Of a DNA stretch of 64,000 nucleotides, positions 18,140 to 26,892 are shown one piece after another (position 1 is the first letter of the stretch; each line of letters opens with the position of its first letter). Below the pieces are notes generated by a model. It saw only the letters and a program-made list of their open reading frames with translations, was not told the origin of the DNA and ran no database searches. This DNA is from SHVO01 sp050246995 (lineage in GTDB: Bacteria > Pseudomonadota > Alphaproteobacteria > Rhodospirillales > Rhodospirillaceae), in the NCBI GenBank assembly GCA_050246995.1, contig JBFWVA010000016.1, positions 1-64,000 of the forward strand, in the 5' to 3' direction. A program made the position numbers and the translations under genes.

Positions 18140-19267
18140 GTGCATAGAACGGGATTCGCCGCCCTCGCGCTGATGTCCTGCCTCGCGGCGCTGCCCGCGT
18201 GTGCCGCCGACACACTTCCCACCGCGCCGGACGCGGCCCGCTACAAGTTCGACGCCACCTGGCCGAAACTGCCGCTGCCCAACAAATGGGCCATGGGCGG
18301 TGTCGGCGGCATCTTCATCGATAGCCGTGATCACGTTTGGGTCCATGCCGCGACCCGCGATGTTCCGAATTATGCGCGCGGCGCCGAGCAGTCGCCGCCC
18401 GCCGGGGATTGCTGCGTGGCCGCGCCGCCGGTGATCGAATTCGACACCGAGGGCAACGTCGTCCAAGGATGGGGCGGCCCCGGAAACGGCTATCAATGGC
18501 CGTCCTATGCGCATGGTCTTTACGTCGATCACAAAGGTAACGTTTGGATCGGCGGCAGTCAGACGCGCGAAGGTCAGGATAAATCCCCTGCGGACGGTCA
18601 GGTCCTGAAGTTCACCCATGACGGCAAGTTCCTGATGCAGATCGGCTCTGCCGGTCCGTCGAAAGGAAGCCTCGATACGACGCAGCTTTCCGGACCTTCC
18701 AACGTGGTCGTCGATCCGGAGGCGAACGAAGTCTACATCTCCGATGGTTACGGCAATCACCGCGTCATCGTGTTCGACGCTGACACCGGCAAGTTCAAGC
18801 GCCAGTGGGGGGCGTACGGAAAGCCGCCGACGGATAACGATATCGGCCGTTATGATCCGGCAGCGCCGCCGGCGCAGCAGTTCCGCATTGTCCACTGTGT
18901 CCGTATCGCGAAGGACGGCCTTGTTTACGTCTGCGACCGCCTCAACAACCGCGTGCAGGTGTTCAAGAAGGACGGCACCTTCGTCAAAGAATACATTTAC
19001 CGGAAAGAGACGCGCGGCTCGGGCGCCGTCGGGACCATTGAGTTCTGGCCGGATGCGAAACAAAGCCTCATGGTCATGAACGATCCCGGTAATTTCCGGA
19101 TCCATTTCGTTCGCCGCGACGACGGCCAGGTGTTAAGTTCCTTCGGCCATTACGGGACCTACGGCGGCGAACTCGACCGCAACCACGAGGCCGTGGTGGA
19201 CTCAAAGGGGAATATCTACGTTTCGGAAGACCGCCGCGTTCAAAAGTTCAAATACGCGCCGAACTGA
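18140..19267 (+). CDS. Secreted NHL-repeat (six-bladed beta-propeller) protein
   Basis: A 375-residue protein with a signal peptide (cut near residues 20-25, after a PACA-A-type site) and NHL repeats over residues ~55-370. Clear examples are SNVVVDPEANEVYISDGYGN, VRIAKDGLVYVCDRLNNRV and VDSKGNIYVSEDRRVQKF. The repeat style resembles the propeller of peptidyl-alpha-hydroxyglycine alpha-amidating lyase (PAL), which forms C-terminal peptide amides, but bacterial NHL proteins have varied roles and I see no proof of that activity. The start is GTG 18140 after GGGAGAG. It is 26 bases from the creatininase-like gene and belongs to the same operon with the downstream symporter. Confidence 0.75.
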   Translation: MHRTGFAALALMSCLAALPACAADTLPTAPDAARYKFDATWPKLPLPNKWAMGGVGGIFIDSRDHVWVHAATRDVPNYARGAEQSPPAGDCCVAAPPVIEFDTEGNVVQGWGGPGNGYQWPSYAHGLYVDHKGNVWIGGSQTREGQDKSPADGQVLKFTHDGKFLMQIGSAGPSKGSLDTTQLSGPSNVVVDPEANEVYISDGYGNHRVIVFDADTGKFKRQWGAYGKPPTDNDIGRYDPAAPPAQQFRIVHCVRIAKDGLVYVCDRLNNRVQVFKKDGTFVKEYIYRKETRGSGAVGTIEFWPDAKQSLMVMNDPGNFRIHFVRRDDGQVLSSFGHYGTYGGELDRNHEAVVDSKGNIYVSEDRRVQKFKYAPN

Positions 19268-19293
19268 AACGTCACGCACAACAGGAGAGCATC

Positions 19294-20193
19294 ATGAAAC
19301 GCACTGCAGCTTTTTCAGCGGCGATGATTCTGGCGGCCGGTGTCGCTTTCGCGCAGCAAGGCCAAAAGCCCGACCCGCGCTCCATGGGCGGCGGGGATTG
19401 CGCCAAAAGCGCCTATAACTGCAAGGATGCCGCGAATCCGCTCCCGAAGGTCGATACGGTATGGCTGGAAGAGATGACCTGGATGGACGTTCGCGACGCG
19501 ATGAACGCGGGCAAAAAAACCGTCATCATTCCCACCGGCGGCATCGAGCCGAATGGTCCGTGGCTTGCGCTCGGTAAACATAACTACGTGATGCGCGCCA
19601 ACTGCGACGCTATCGCCCGCAAACTCGGCAATGCGCTCTGTGCGCCGATCGTACCGTTCGTGCCGGAAGGCAATCTCGACACTAAATCCGGCCACATGGG
19701 CACGCCCGGCACCATCAGCATGCGCCCGGCCAGCTACGAAGCGATGCTCACGGATATCGTCGACAGCTTCCGCGTCGGCGGTTTCGAGAACATCGTCATG
19801 ATCGGCGATAGCGGCGGCAATCAGAACGGTATGAAGGCCGTCGCGGCAAAGTCGAATGGTGACGGCAAGAGCAAGGCTTTCGTCGTGCATATTCAGGAAT
19901 ATTACGACTATGAAAGCGTCGAGGAGTTTCTGCGCCAAAAAGGCGTGATGAAGCCCAAGGGTTCTCCGACCGACGAACTGCACGACGATCCGTCCATCAC
20001 GATGAACATGATGGTCACCGATCCTGAATCGGTGCGTTGGGCGGCGCGTACGAAGGCCGGCAAGGCGACGATCGACGGCGTCTCGATCGCCGACAAGGAT
20101 AAGGCTGTTCAGATCGGTAAGGAGATCGTCGAGTTCCGCGCGAACGCGACCGCCGAATTGATCAAGAAAGCCATCGCGGCCAAAGGCAAATAA
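19294..20193 (+). CDS. Secreted creatininase-family protein (altered metal ligands)
   Basis: A 299-residue creatininase-fold protein with a Sec signal peptide (cut near AFA|QQG). Classical creatininases use E-x-H-G-P-H-L-P-L-x-x-D for the binuclear metal site and an NGH motif later. Here the first motif reads GIEPNGPWLALGKHN, so the Glu is kept but His becomes Asn and Asp becomes His. The later motif is GDSGGN, with Ser for His. It is therefore probably not a creatininase; it may hydrolyse another cyclic amide or have lost activity. AGGAG upstream supports ATG 19294. It is followed by a sodium:solute symporter gene, so import of the reaction product is plausible. Confidence 0.75.
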   Translation: MKRTAAFSAAMILAAGVAFAQQGQKPDPRSMGGGDCAKSAYNCKDAANPLPKVDTVWLEEMTWMDVRDAMNAGKKTVIIPTGGIEPNGPWLALGKHNYVMRANCDAIARKLGNALCAPIVPFVPEGNLDTKSGHMGTPGTISMRPASYEAMLTDIVDSFRVGGFENIVMIGDSGGNQNGMKAVAAKSNGDGKSKAFVVHIQEYYDYESVEEFLRQKGVMKPKGSPTDELHDDPSITMNMMVTDPESVRWAARTKAGKATIDGVSIADKDKAVQIGKEIVEFRANATAELIKKAIAAKGK

Positions 20194-20223
20194 GTTTCTG
20201 TTTTAGAGAAGTCGGGGGGACCG

Positions 20224-21681
20224 ATGTTGGATTATATCGTTATCGCACTCTACATGCTGGGCATGATCGGGATCGGCGTGTGGTCGACCAAGCGATCTAA
20301 GAACGATGAGGATTTTCTCGTCGCCGGCCGCCGGCTCGGTCCTTTGCTTTATTCCGGCACCATGGCGGCGGTTGTCCTCGGCGGCGCCTCCACGGTGGGC
20401 GCCGTTGGTCTTGGGTACCAGTACGGTATTTCCGGCATGTGGCTGGTGTTCTCCATCGGTTGCGGACTTTTGCTTTTGAGTCTCGCGTTCGCCGCCTGGA
20501 TCAATCGTCTTGAAGTTTACACGGTGGCGCAGATGTTCGAGCTGCGCTACGGCCCCGGCGCGTCCCTGCTCACCGGCATCGTGATGGCGGCTTATACCTT
20601 CATGCTCTCGGTCACCTCCACTGTGGCGTACGGCACGATTTTCGGCGTGTTGTTTGAATTGGACCGCGTGCCCGCGATACTTCTCGGCGGCGGCGTCGTG
20701 ATTCTATATTCGGTGCTCGGTGGCATGTGGTCCATTACGCTGACGGACTTTGTGCAGTTCATCGTTAAGACTGTCGGGATATTCTTCATCATGCTCCCGA
20801 TTCTTTTGGTGAAAGCCGGTGGTTGGGAAGGCATGCACACCGCCCTGCCTGAAACCGCGTTTTCCATCACGCATATCGGCACCCAGACCATCATCACCTA
20901 CTTCGTCGTTTACTTCCTGGGACTCGTCATCGGCCAGGATATCTGGCAGCGCGTCTTCACGGCGAAGAGTGAAGGCGTCGCCAAATGGGCCGGATTTGCC
21001 TCGGGCGTCTATTGCATCCTGTATGCATTCGCCGGCGCGCTTATCGGCATGTGCGCCAAAGTACTGCTGCCGAACATCGAAGTGCGCGACACCGTTTATC
21101 CGACCATCGTCGAATATGCTTTGCCGGTGGGTATCGCGGGTCTCGTCATGGCGGCTGCGCTCTCGGCCATCATGTCGACTTCGAGCGGCGCGCTCATCGC
21201 GACCGCCACGGTGGTGAAAGAGGATATCGTCGAGAAACTTGCTCCGTCGAAGGGCGGTAGCGCCGCCACGCCGCATGGCGAACGCGATGAAATTCGCAAC
21301 AGCCGTATCTACATCCTCATCTTCGGGATTCTCATGATCGGGGCCGCCTGTGTGGTGCGCGGTGTCGTCGAGGCGCTGACCATTGCTTATGACATTCTGG
21401 TCGGCGGCCTCATGGTGGCGATCATCGGCGGCTTCATTTGGCCGCGCGGCACCATCAAGGGTGCGCTTGCCAGTATCATTGCGGGCACGGCGCTGACCCT
21501 CGGGACGATGTTTGTGATGAAGGATGTCTTTGCCAACGAGCCGATTTTCTATGGGATCGTGGGTAGCCTCGTCGTCTACGTCGTCGTCAGTCTGATGACC
21601 GCTCCGACGCCGGCGGCGATACGCGACGAGTGGAACCGCCGCAAAGCCACCAAGCGTGAGGAAGTTGCACCGGCGGCCTAA
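20224..21681 (+). CDS. Sodium:solute symporter (SSS/SLC5 family)
   Basis: A 485-residue inner-membrane protein with about 13 hydrophobic helices. It begins LDYIVIALYMLGMIGIGVWS and has the typical family segments DEDFLVAGRRLGP, a GGASTVGAVGLGYQYG glycine-rich helix and FVVYFLGLVIGQDIWQRVFTA. SSS transporters couple sodium entry to uptake of sugars, amino acids, nucleobases or organic acids. It lies 30 bases after the creatininase-like gene, so the substrate may be that enzyme's product. The gene ends at a bidirectional terminator. Confidence 0.88.
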   Translation: MLDYIVIALYMLGMIGIGVWSTKRSKNDEDFLVAGRRLGPLLYSGTMAAVVLGGASTVGAVGLGYQYGISGMWLVFSIGCGLLLLSLAFAAWINRLEVYTVAQMFELRYGPGASLLTGIVMAAYTFMLSVTSTVAYGTIFGVLFELDRVPAILLGGGVVILYSVLGGMWSITLTDFVQFIVKTVGIFFIMLPILLVKAGGWEGMHTALPETAFSITHIGTQTIITYFVVYFLGLVIGQDIWQRVFTAKSEGVAKWAGFASGVYCILYAFAGALIGMCAKVLLPNIEVRDTVYPTIVEYALPVGIAGLVMAAALSAIMSTSSGALIATATVVKEDIVEKLAPSKGGSAATPHGERDEIRNSRIYILIFGILMIGAACVVRGVVEALTIAYDILVGGLMVAIIGGFIWPRGTIKGALASIIAGTALTLGTMFVMKDVFANEPIFYGIVGSLVVYVVVSLMTAPTPAAIRDEWNRRKATKREEVAPAA

Positions 21682-21696
21682 CGGGTCCTCTAAAGC

Positions 21697-21740
21697 AAAA
21701 CGGGCTCCCGTGGATGCACGGGAGCCCGTTTTCTTTTTGT
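21697..21740. terminator. Bidirectional Rho-independent terminator
   Basis: A 12-bp perfect stem (21701-21712 with 21717-21728, 4-base loop) is flanked by AAAA on the left and TTTTCTTTTT on the right. It can end both the symporter operon and the convergent minus-strand gene at 21749. Confidence 0.85.
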
Positions 21741-21748
21741 GGAAAGGT

Positions 21749-22171
21749 CTACGGTTCGATCAGATGCCATTTCCCGTCTTCGCCGTCGCCAAGGCGTAGT
21801 TCGGGACCGTCGTGGAAGCGCATATAAACCGGCCTGTTCTTGTAGGACCACTGCAACGTGCCGTCCTCGCGCTTCATGATCGTCCAATGGCCCATTGGCT
21901 TGTCTTCTTCATGCGCCCAGAGTGGCGGCCACACGCCCTGACAGCCGCGCCCGCAATTCGACTTCCCGGGCTGATCGTCATCATAAACGTATAAGGGCAT
22001 GAGGCTCGGAAAACGCCGATAGACCCACTTTCCAGGTTCGCCTTCGCTCAGCGCCACGGCGCCGGGATGCTCTTCGCTTCCTTTCGGCGGTTCAGATGCT
22101 GCGAATGCGGTGGTGGCGACAGATAAGAAGACCATGCAACTGGTCGACAACCCGAGTGCCAACGTTCTCAT
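21749..22171 (-). CDS. Secreted protein with a single Yx(FWY)xxD-type repeat
   Basis: A 140-residue exported protein (signal peptide cut near AFA|ASE) with one COG4315-like repeat: MPLYVYDDDQPGKSNCGRGC, then WPPLWA, then the W.I..REDGTLQW strand and a PVYMRF end. It is a short relative of the three-repeat protein at 45-1379. The start ATG 22171 has a GGGAGG ribosome site on the minus strand, which excludes the upstream ATG 22216. The product is probably periplasmic; function is unknown. It is divergent from the porin gene. Confidence 0.72.
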   Translation of the reverse strand: MRTLALGLSTSCMVFLSVATTAFAASEPPKGSEEHPGAVALSEGEPGKWVYRRFPSLMPLYVYDDDQPGKSNCGRGCQGVWPPLWAHEEDKPMGHWTIMKREDGTLQWSYKNRPVYMRFHDGPELRLGDGEDGKWHLIEP

Positions 22172-22403
22172 TTTGAGCCTCCCATGATCGTATGCCAGCG
22201 CCGGAACCGGCGGCACAAGAGGGTGAAAATATAGCGCGCCGCGCGTCTCCGCACCACATCAACGCTGCGCGAGGGGGCCGCGTATGCGTTACAAATCCGT
22301 GGGTTAGCGGCAGGCAGGCCCTTCCCAAGGGTTCATTTCACTCCAATAATGGCCTTGCGAGGACTGCCGGGAGGAATGCCCGGCAAGGGGAGGGGATAAT
22401 CGA

Positions 22404-23498
22404 ATGGTCGGACGACGCGCATCAGCCGTCGTAAAGGCGGCTGCGTGCCACGCGGCCGGGATCGCGTTTTTTTTCATTCAAACGGCCGCGTCCGCCGCAA
22501 CAGCCGGCGCGGAACCCGTTACCGTGACCATTAGTGGCCGCGCAAACCAGTTTTTCTTCGTGCGCGACGACACCGATGATCCCCGAGGTCCCGCCGAAGA
22601 CACGAACGCCACCGGGATGTTCAACTACTCCCGCCTGACCATTGATGGTCGGATCCCCCTGGGGGACGACTTGGCGATACGCGGCAGTGCGCGCTTCATC
22701 GCCAATTCGCGCCAGCCCGATAACACTGACGAAGTTTATATCGAACTCTTTGGAAATTTCGGACGCCTCCAGCTGGGGGATCGCCGCGCCGCCAACGCGG
22801 GCATGGTCGAGTCCGTCGCGCCTCAGGCGTTTTTGCATATGGACGACGAAATCATTTCGTCCGCGGTCCGTCCGCGCGTCGAAGTGCAGATGCGCGATGG
22901 CCTGACGTTCAAGCGCTTTACCCGCAATGCCACGGGCGTGGTTTATCAGTCGCCGCGCTGGAATACCTTGGATATTGCGATTGGTTACTATCCGAACGGC
23001 GATACGCCCATTAGTTCCGCCCAACGCACGCGCACCAAGAACGGCAGCGAATCGACGATCAGAAGTGTCGGCGTGCTCGGCAACGGAGTCCGCTATCGCG
23101 CGCTGGCCGGCTACTATCGGGCGGACGCGGTGCAGTTCCCCGAGAAAGTCTCGGCGTGGAATGCATTGGCCGATCTCTTCATCGGTCCCTTCGAGGTCAG
23201 TGGAACTTATATGAACGTCGCGCCGATCTTTGGGCTGCGTGAAAGAAATTGGGCCGGCGGCGTGATGTATGTAACAGGCCCGTGGATGCTGTCGGGAGAT
23301 TTTCGCCAAGCTGTTCGCAAGCGCGAAACCAACGGCGCGACCTTTGATAAAGTTGAACGCCTGACCTTCCAAACAAGCTACAAGCTGGCACCCGGCATTA
23401 ATCTCGGTGGCGCGCTTTTTCAATCGTTCCAGCGCGATCCAGGGCGCCTTGTTTGGCGGAGCCGGGGCGCCGTCCTCGGGATCACGGTCGGTTTCTAG
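22404..23498 (+). CDS. Gram-negative porin-like outer-membrane protein
   Basis: A 364-residue protein with an atypically long signal region (about 35 residues, rich in Ala) followed by alternating amphipathic beta strands. The strands 'VTVTISGRANQFFFVRDD', 'FGRLQLGDRR' and a final phenylalanine (GITVGF) are typical of 16-strand general porins. It would be a trimeric diffusion pore of the outer membrane. GGGGAGGGGATA upstream supports ATG 22404. The MBL gene follows 62 bases later. Confidence 0.75.
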   Translation: MVGRRASAVVKAAACHAAGIAFFFIQTAASAATAGAEPVTVTISGRANQFFFVRDDTDDPRGPAEDTNATGMFNYSRLTIDGRIPLGDDLAIRGSARFIANSRQPDNTDEVYIELFGNFGRLQLGDRRAANAGMVESVAPQAFLHMDDEIISSAVRPRVEVQMRDGLTFKRFTRNATGVVYQSPRWNTLDIAIGYYPNGDTPISSAQRTRTKNGSESTIRSVGVLGNGVRYRALAGYYRADAVQFPEKVSAWNALADLFIGPFEVSGTYMNVAPIFGLRERNWAGGVMYVTGPWMLSGDFRQAVRKRETNGATFDKVERLTFQTSYKLAPGINLGGALFQSFQRDPGRLVWRSRGAVLGITVGF

Positions 23499-23560
23499 CT
23501 TCTGCCCGAGATGCCGTACGGTTATCCTTCCCACTTCGCCGCTGCCATTGGGAGGACAAC

Positions 23561-24514
23561 ATGAAGAATTTGAGGCTGATCGCGGGAATGCTCGCCTGCA
23601 CGTTCGTCGCGCCAACGCTTACGTGGGGCGCCGACGCTGTCAAAACGGCCAATATCGCCGAGCGTGGCTTGAAGCCGACGGATTTCCCTCGCTGGCACCA
23701 AGTCGTGCCGAACGTCTATGCCTATGAAGACAAGTTGACGTCCGCCGGCCAGACGCTCACGACCAATAGCCTCATCATTGTCACAACCGACGGCGTCGTC
23801 ATCGCCGACGGCCAGGACAATATCGAGCAAGGCAAGGCGATGGTCGCGAACATCAAAAAGATCACGCCGCAGCCCGTGAAATACATGATCATCGCCTCGG
23901 ACCATGTGGATCATGTCGGCGCGAACCCGGCGCTCAAGGAAGCTTGGCCGAATATGGTGTTCATCTCCACGCCGGCCTCCAAGAAAACGATGGAAGCGCA
24001 AAAGCGCGAAATTCTGGCCAGCGAACTCGTGACCGATAGGCGCGATCTCAAGGTCGGCGGCACCGATATCCAGATCCTCAACTTGGGCCGCGGTCATACC
24101 GGCGGCGATCTCGTGGTCTACCTGCCCCAAAGCAAGGTCATGTTCATGTCCGAGCTTTATGATCGCTACGTTTTCCCGCCGATGGTCAGCGCTTATCCCA
24201 GCGAGTGGGCGGCAACGATCAGGAAGGCGCAGGCGATGGATGTGACGTGGTACATCCCCGGCCACGGCTTCACGGACAGTGATGCTGCGACTCTCAAGGC
24301 TGACCTTGGCGAGTACCTGAAGGCAACGGACCTCGTCCTCTCCGAAGCCAAGCGCCTTCGCGCCGCCGGCCTTACGTGCGAAACCGAGAAGAATTGTCCG
24401 GCGCACGAAAAGGCCAACTGGGGCTCTTACACCACATGGACTCTCTACCCGCAGCAAGCGCCCCGCGCGCTTGCCCGTGTGTATATGGAAATGGACGGCA
24501 AGTTGCCGAAGTAG
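23561..24514 (+). CDS. Secreted metallo-beta-lactamase-fold hydrolase, paralogue
   Basis: A 317-residue paralogue of the product of 6919-7872, with the same length and collinear motifs: LKPTDFPRWHQ, TTNSLIIVT, the S-D-H-x-D-H metal loop near 113-118, GRGHTGGD and IPGHG. As in its relative, serine replaces the first His of HxHxDH. A Sec signal peptide is cut near residues 22-24. ATG 23561 follows GGGAGGA, so an earlier in-frame codon at 23453 inside the porin gene is not the start. It is probably co-transcribed with the porin. The two MBL proteins appear to be an old duplication in this region. Confidence 0.82.
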   Translation: MKNLRLIAGMLACTFVAPTLTWGADAVKTANIAERGLKPTDFPRWHQVVPNVYAYEDKLTSAGQTLTTNSLIIVTTDGVVIADGQDNIEQGKAMVANIKKITPQPVKYMIIASDHVDHVGANPALKEAWPNMVFISTPASKKTMEAQKREILASELVTDRRDLKVGGTDIQILNLGRGHTGGDLVVYLPQSKVMFMSELYDRYVFPPMVSAYPSEWAATIRKAQAMDVTWYIPGHGFTDSDAATLKADLGEYLKATDLVLSEAKRLRAAGLTCETEKNCPAHEKANWGSYTTWTLYPQQAPRALARVYMEMDGKLPK

Positions 24515-24533
24515 AGGTTAGCGATGCGGCGGA

Positions 24534-25412
24534 CTATTGACCTGCCTTGTGGAGGTCTATGGTCCGCTGCGCCTGCTTCAGATGCGGCAGATCCAGCATC
24601 ACGCCGTTGAGTGACGCCACGCCGGACTCCGGACTCTCGAAAGCCTCGATCACCTGTTGTGCGTGGGCGACTTCTTCCGCCGAAGGTTTGAAGCCCTCGT
24701 GGATGACGGCCACTTGCGCCGGATGAATGGCGAGTTTGCCGTTCCAACCCTGCCGGCGAATGTCTCTGCAGGCCGCCAGCAGCTTTTTCTCATCCTTGAA
24801 GTCCGTGTGTGGGGTATCGATTGCCTGCACGCCCGCCGCCTTCGCCGCCAGCAAGGTCAGCGATTGCGCCAATTTGTAGGTGAAATCGAACGCGCCAGTA
24901 TCGTCGGTATTGCCCGCAGCGCCGAGGTCCGCGGCAAGATCCCACGGCCCCCACGATAGGCCGGTAAGACGCGGTGAAACGCCTTTCGCGTATTCGGATG
25001 CCGACAAGACTCCGGCCGCGGTCTCGCCCGAAATTGCAACAATCACCGTCTTTGGCTTAAGGCCGGCACGGCGTTCATGTTCCTCAATCTGCTGCGCGAG
25101 CGATTGAACGGCGGCCGGTCCTGTGGCTTTCGGAAGTACAATGCCGTCCGGCGCTCCGGACATGATCGCCGCCAAGTCATGCATCGGGGCATCTGACTCA
25201 AGCGGATTGATGCGCACGAACAGCTTACTTTTCCGTCCGGCCTGCGCGCGCGCTTTAAGGAATTCCGCAGTGAGGGCGCGCCCTGCGCTTTTCCGCGCGG
25301 CGGATACGGAATCCTCAAGATCCAGGATGAGGGCGTCGGCGGCAATCTCGTCGGCTTTGGCGAGCTTCTTTTCGCTATCGCCGGGAATGAACAGCATCGA
25401 GCGCAGAAGCAT
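24534..25412 (-). CDS. CitE-like CoA ester lyase (HpcH/HpaI aldolase family)
   Basis: A 292-residue TIM-barrel lyase of the citrate-lyase-beta/malyl-CoA lyase family. It has RSMLFIPGDSEKKL at the N-terminus, DLEDSV, FVRIN, LPKATG, the metal-binding glutamate in ISGETAAG and aspartate in WGPWDLAADLG, and the C-terminal GKLAIHPAQV. It would cleave a beta-hydroxyacyl-CoA to acetyl-CoA (or propionyl-CoA) and an oxo-acid. It is co-transcribed 12 bases after a MaoC hydratase gene; the same pairing occurs in leucine/branched-acyl-CoA loci such as Mycobacterium tuberculosis Rv2498c-Rv2499c (from memory). Substrate unresolved. Confidence 0.82.
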   Translation of the reverse strand: MLLRSMLFIPGDSEKKLAKADEIAADALILDLEDSVSAARKSAGRALTAEFLKARAQAGRKSKLFVRINPLESDAPMHDLAAIMSGAPDGIVLPKATGPAAVQSLAQQIEEHERRAGLKPKTVIVAISGETAAGVLSASEYAKGVSPRLTGLSWGPWDLAADLGAAGNTDDTGAFDFTYKLAQSLTLLAAKAAGVQAIDTPHTDFKDEKKLLAACRDIRRQGWNGKLAIHPAQVAVIHEGFKPSAEEVAHAQQVIEAFESPESGVASLNGVMLDLPHLKQAQRTIDLHKAGQ

Positions 25413-25424
25413 GGGAGCCGCCGT

Positions 25425-25877
25425 TTATTTCGGCTTGCGAAGCATGAGGGCGGAGCGCTTGCACGATCCTACCAGTTCCTCGCGCTGATTGTAGGCGCGG
25501 TGAGCGAAGACGACGATGCCGTTGTCCGGCCGCGACTTGCTTTCCCGGATTTCCAGGACTTCGCTTTCGATGCGGATCGTGTCGCCGTGGAAAAGGGGCT
25601 TGGGAAAGCGCACTTCGTCCCAACCAAGATTCGCGACAGCGGTGCCGAGAGTCGTGTCGCCGACGGAAATCCCCACCATGAACGAGAGCGTCAAGCAGCT
25701 ATTGACCAGGCGTTGACCGTACTCGCTTTTTTTCATCGCTTCTTCGTCGAGATGAAGCGCGGCCGGATTATGCGTCAGGGCCGTAAGGAATACGTTATCC
25801 GCCTCGGTGATGGTGCGGCGGATGGCATGCTGGAATTTCATGCCGACGGCAAATTCCTCGAAGTAAAGCCCGGCCAT
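25425..25877 (-). CDS. MaoC-family acyl-CoA hydratase
   Basis: A 150-residue hot-dog-fold hydratase. NPAALHLD is the R-hydratase active-site stretch, in which the usual Asp at the start of the motif is replaced (TALTHNPAALH). The LVNSCLTLSFMVGISVGDTTLG and FPKPLFHGDTIRIESEV segments are typical of the subgroup that travels with CitE-like lyases. It probably hydrates an enoyl-CoA that the downstream lyase then splits. ATG 25877 is preferred to ATG 25889 because a GAGG element precedes it. The gene is first of a two-gene minus-strand unit. Confidence 0.78.
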   Translation of the reverse strand: MAGLYFEEFAVGMKFQHAIRRTITEADNVFLTALTHNPAALHLDEEAMKKSEYGQRLVNSCLTLSFMVGISVGDTTLGTAVANLGWDEVRFPKPLFHGDTIRIESEVLEIRESKSRPDNGIVVFAHRAYNQREELVGSCKRSALMLRKPK

Positions 25878-25955
25878 CTCAGCCCTCAATCAGTTGCGCT
25901 CGGTCGAACCAGAGCTATACCGCTTTGCCGCAAGGATCAATCTGCAATGGCCGAC

Positions 25956-26669
25956 CTAAAAGGTACGGGAAATCTTCACCACAAATCGCGAATCGCAATG
26001 GGTTCCGCAAATGGCCTCGCTGTCGGTGTCGTAGTAGCGCGCGTCGAGATTGAACCAGTCGTAGACTTTGAAGGTCGCTCCGGCGTTCCAATCGCTGTAA
26101 TTCATACGGTCTTCCATGGCTGAGTAGCCAACGCCGCCACTAATCGTCATCGTCTCCGCCAACGGAACCGCGATGTCGGCGCTGTAATACAGTGTCTGGT
26201 CATTGAGCAGGGGGCCGTAGTCGTCGGTCGTGTAAGCAGCGCCCAAGGTTACGGACGCCGCTCCGAAGTCGTACCCCGCATCAATGTGGACGTCCCAGAA
26301 GCTCTGTCCGTCCTCAATGGTCTCCGGATACCAATAGTAGGTGGTGCCGATTTCATAGCTGAATGCGTCGATCCGCCCGCGATAGCCGGCGAAGAAATCC
26401 AGTTCCACGCTCGCATCGTTCCCGAATTCGACGCTCGATCCCCAAATTCCGGCGTAGACGCCGGTACCACTGTCCCAGTCCAAGCCGCCCTGAATCGCCG
26501 GGTTTTGATTGCTGAGTGAAATCCCACGAACGATGTAATCGCTGACAATCGCGATGTTGCCGGTGAATGTTCCCGGAAGCGGGCTCGTGTCTTGTGCGTG
26601 CGCGTGCGTTGGCGAAAGTAGCGCGAGGCCGGTTGCAAGCAGGCCTGCGCGTAAAGTATTGGCGTACAT
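25956..26669 (-). CDS. TorF-family putative porin
   Basis: A 237-residue outer-membrane protein of the TorF (TIGR02001/Gcw_chp) type. The signal peptide is cut near AHA|QDT. The diagnostic strand IVSDYIVRGISLSNQNPAIQG follows, then alternating beta strands and a closing FVVKISRTF. It likely forms a small barrel that admits a solute. GGGGGAATA precedes ATG 26669 on the minus strand. It is divergent from the MFS gene, with a 223-base control region between them. Confidence 0.8.
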   Translation of the reverse strand: MYANTLRAGLLATGLALLSPTHAHAQDTSPLPGTFTGNIAIVSDYIVRGISLSNQNPAIQGGLDWDSGTGVYAGIWGSSVEFGNDASVELDFFAGYRGRIDAFSYEIGTTYYWYPETIEDGQSFWDVHIDAGYDFGAASVTLGAAYTTDDYGPLLNDQTLYYSADIAVPLAETMTISGGVGYSAMEDRMNYSDWNAGATFKVYDWFNLDARYYDTDSEAICGTHCDSRFVVKISRTF

Positions 26670-26892
26670 ATAGAAGGTATTCCCCCAGATCCCGGGCGTA
26701 CCTTACTCGACTGCGTCTTCAAGACAAGTCCATGTGCGGACCTTGCCGCGAAATTCCGCCTCAAAAACTTTGGTTCACGGCAGATTCGGTCGCCTAAGAA
26801 ATGAATTCACGCTCCATTTGAAAAAATAGACCCTAGTTCCTCTTTTAGACTTCGCCGACACTTCACGTGGAGATGTCTGTGGGGGAGGCTGG

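Noticed and set aside
23453..23560. Upstream extension of the second MBL gene into the porin gene
   Set aside because: A strong ribosome site precedes ATG 23561, where a clean signal peptide begins and length then matches the paralogue.
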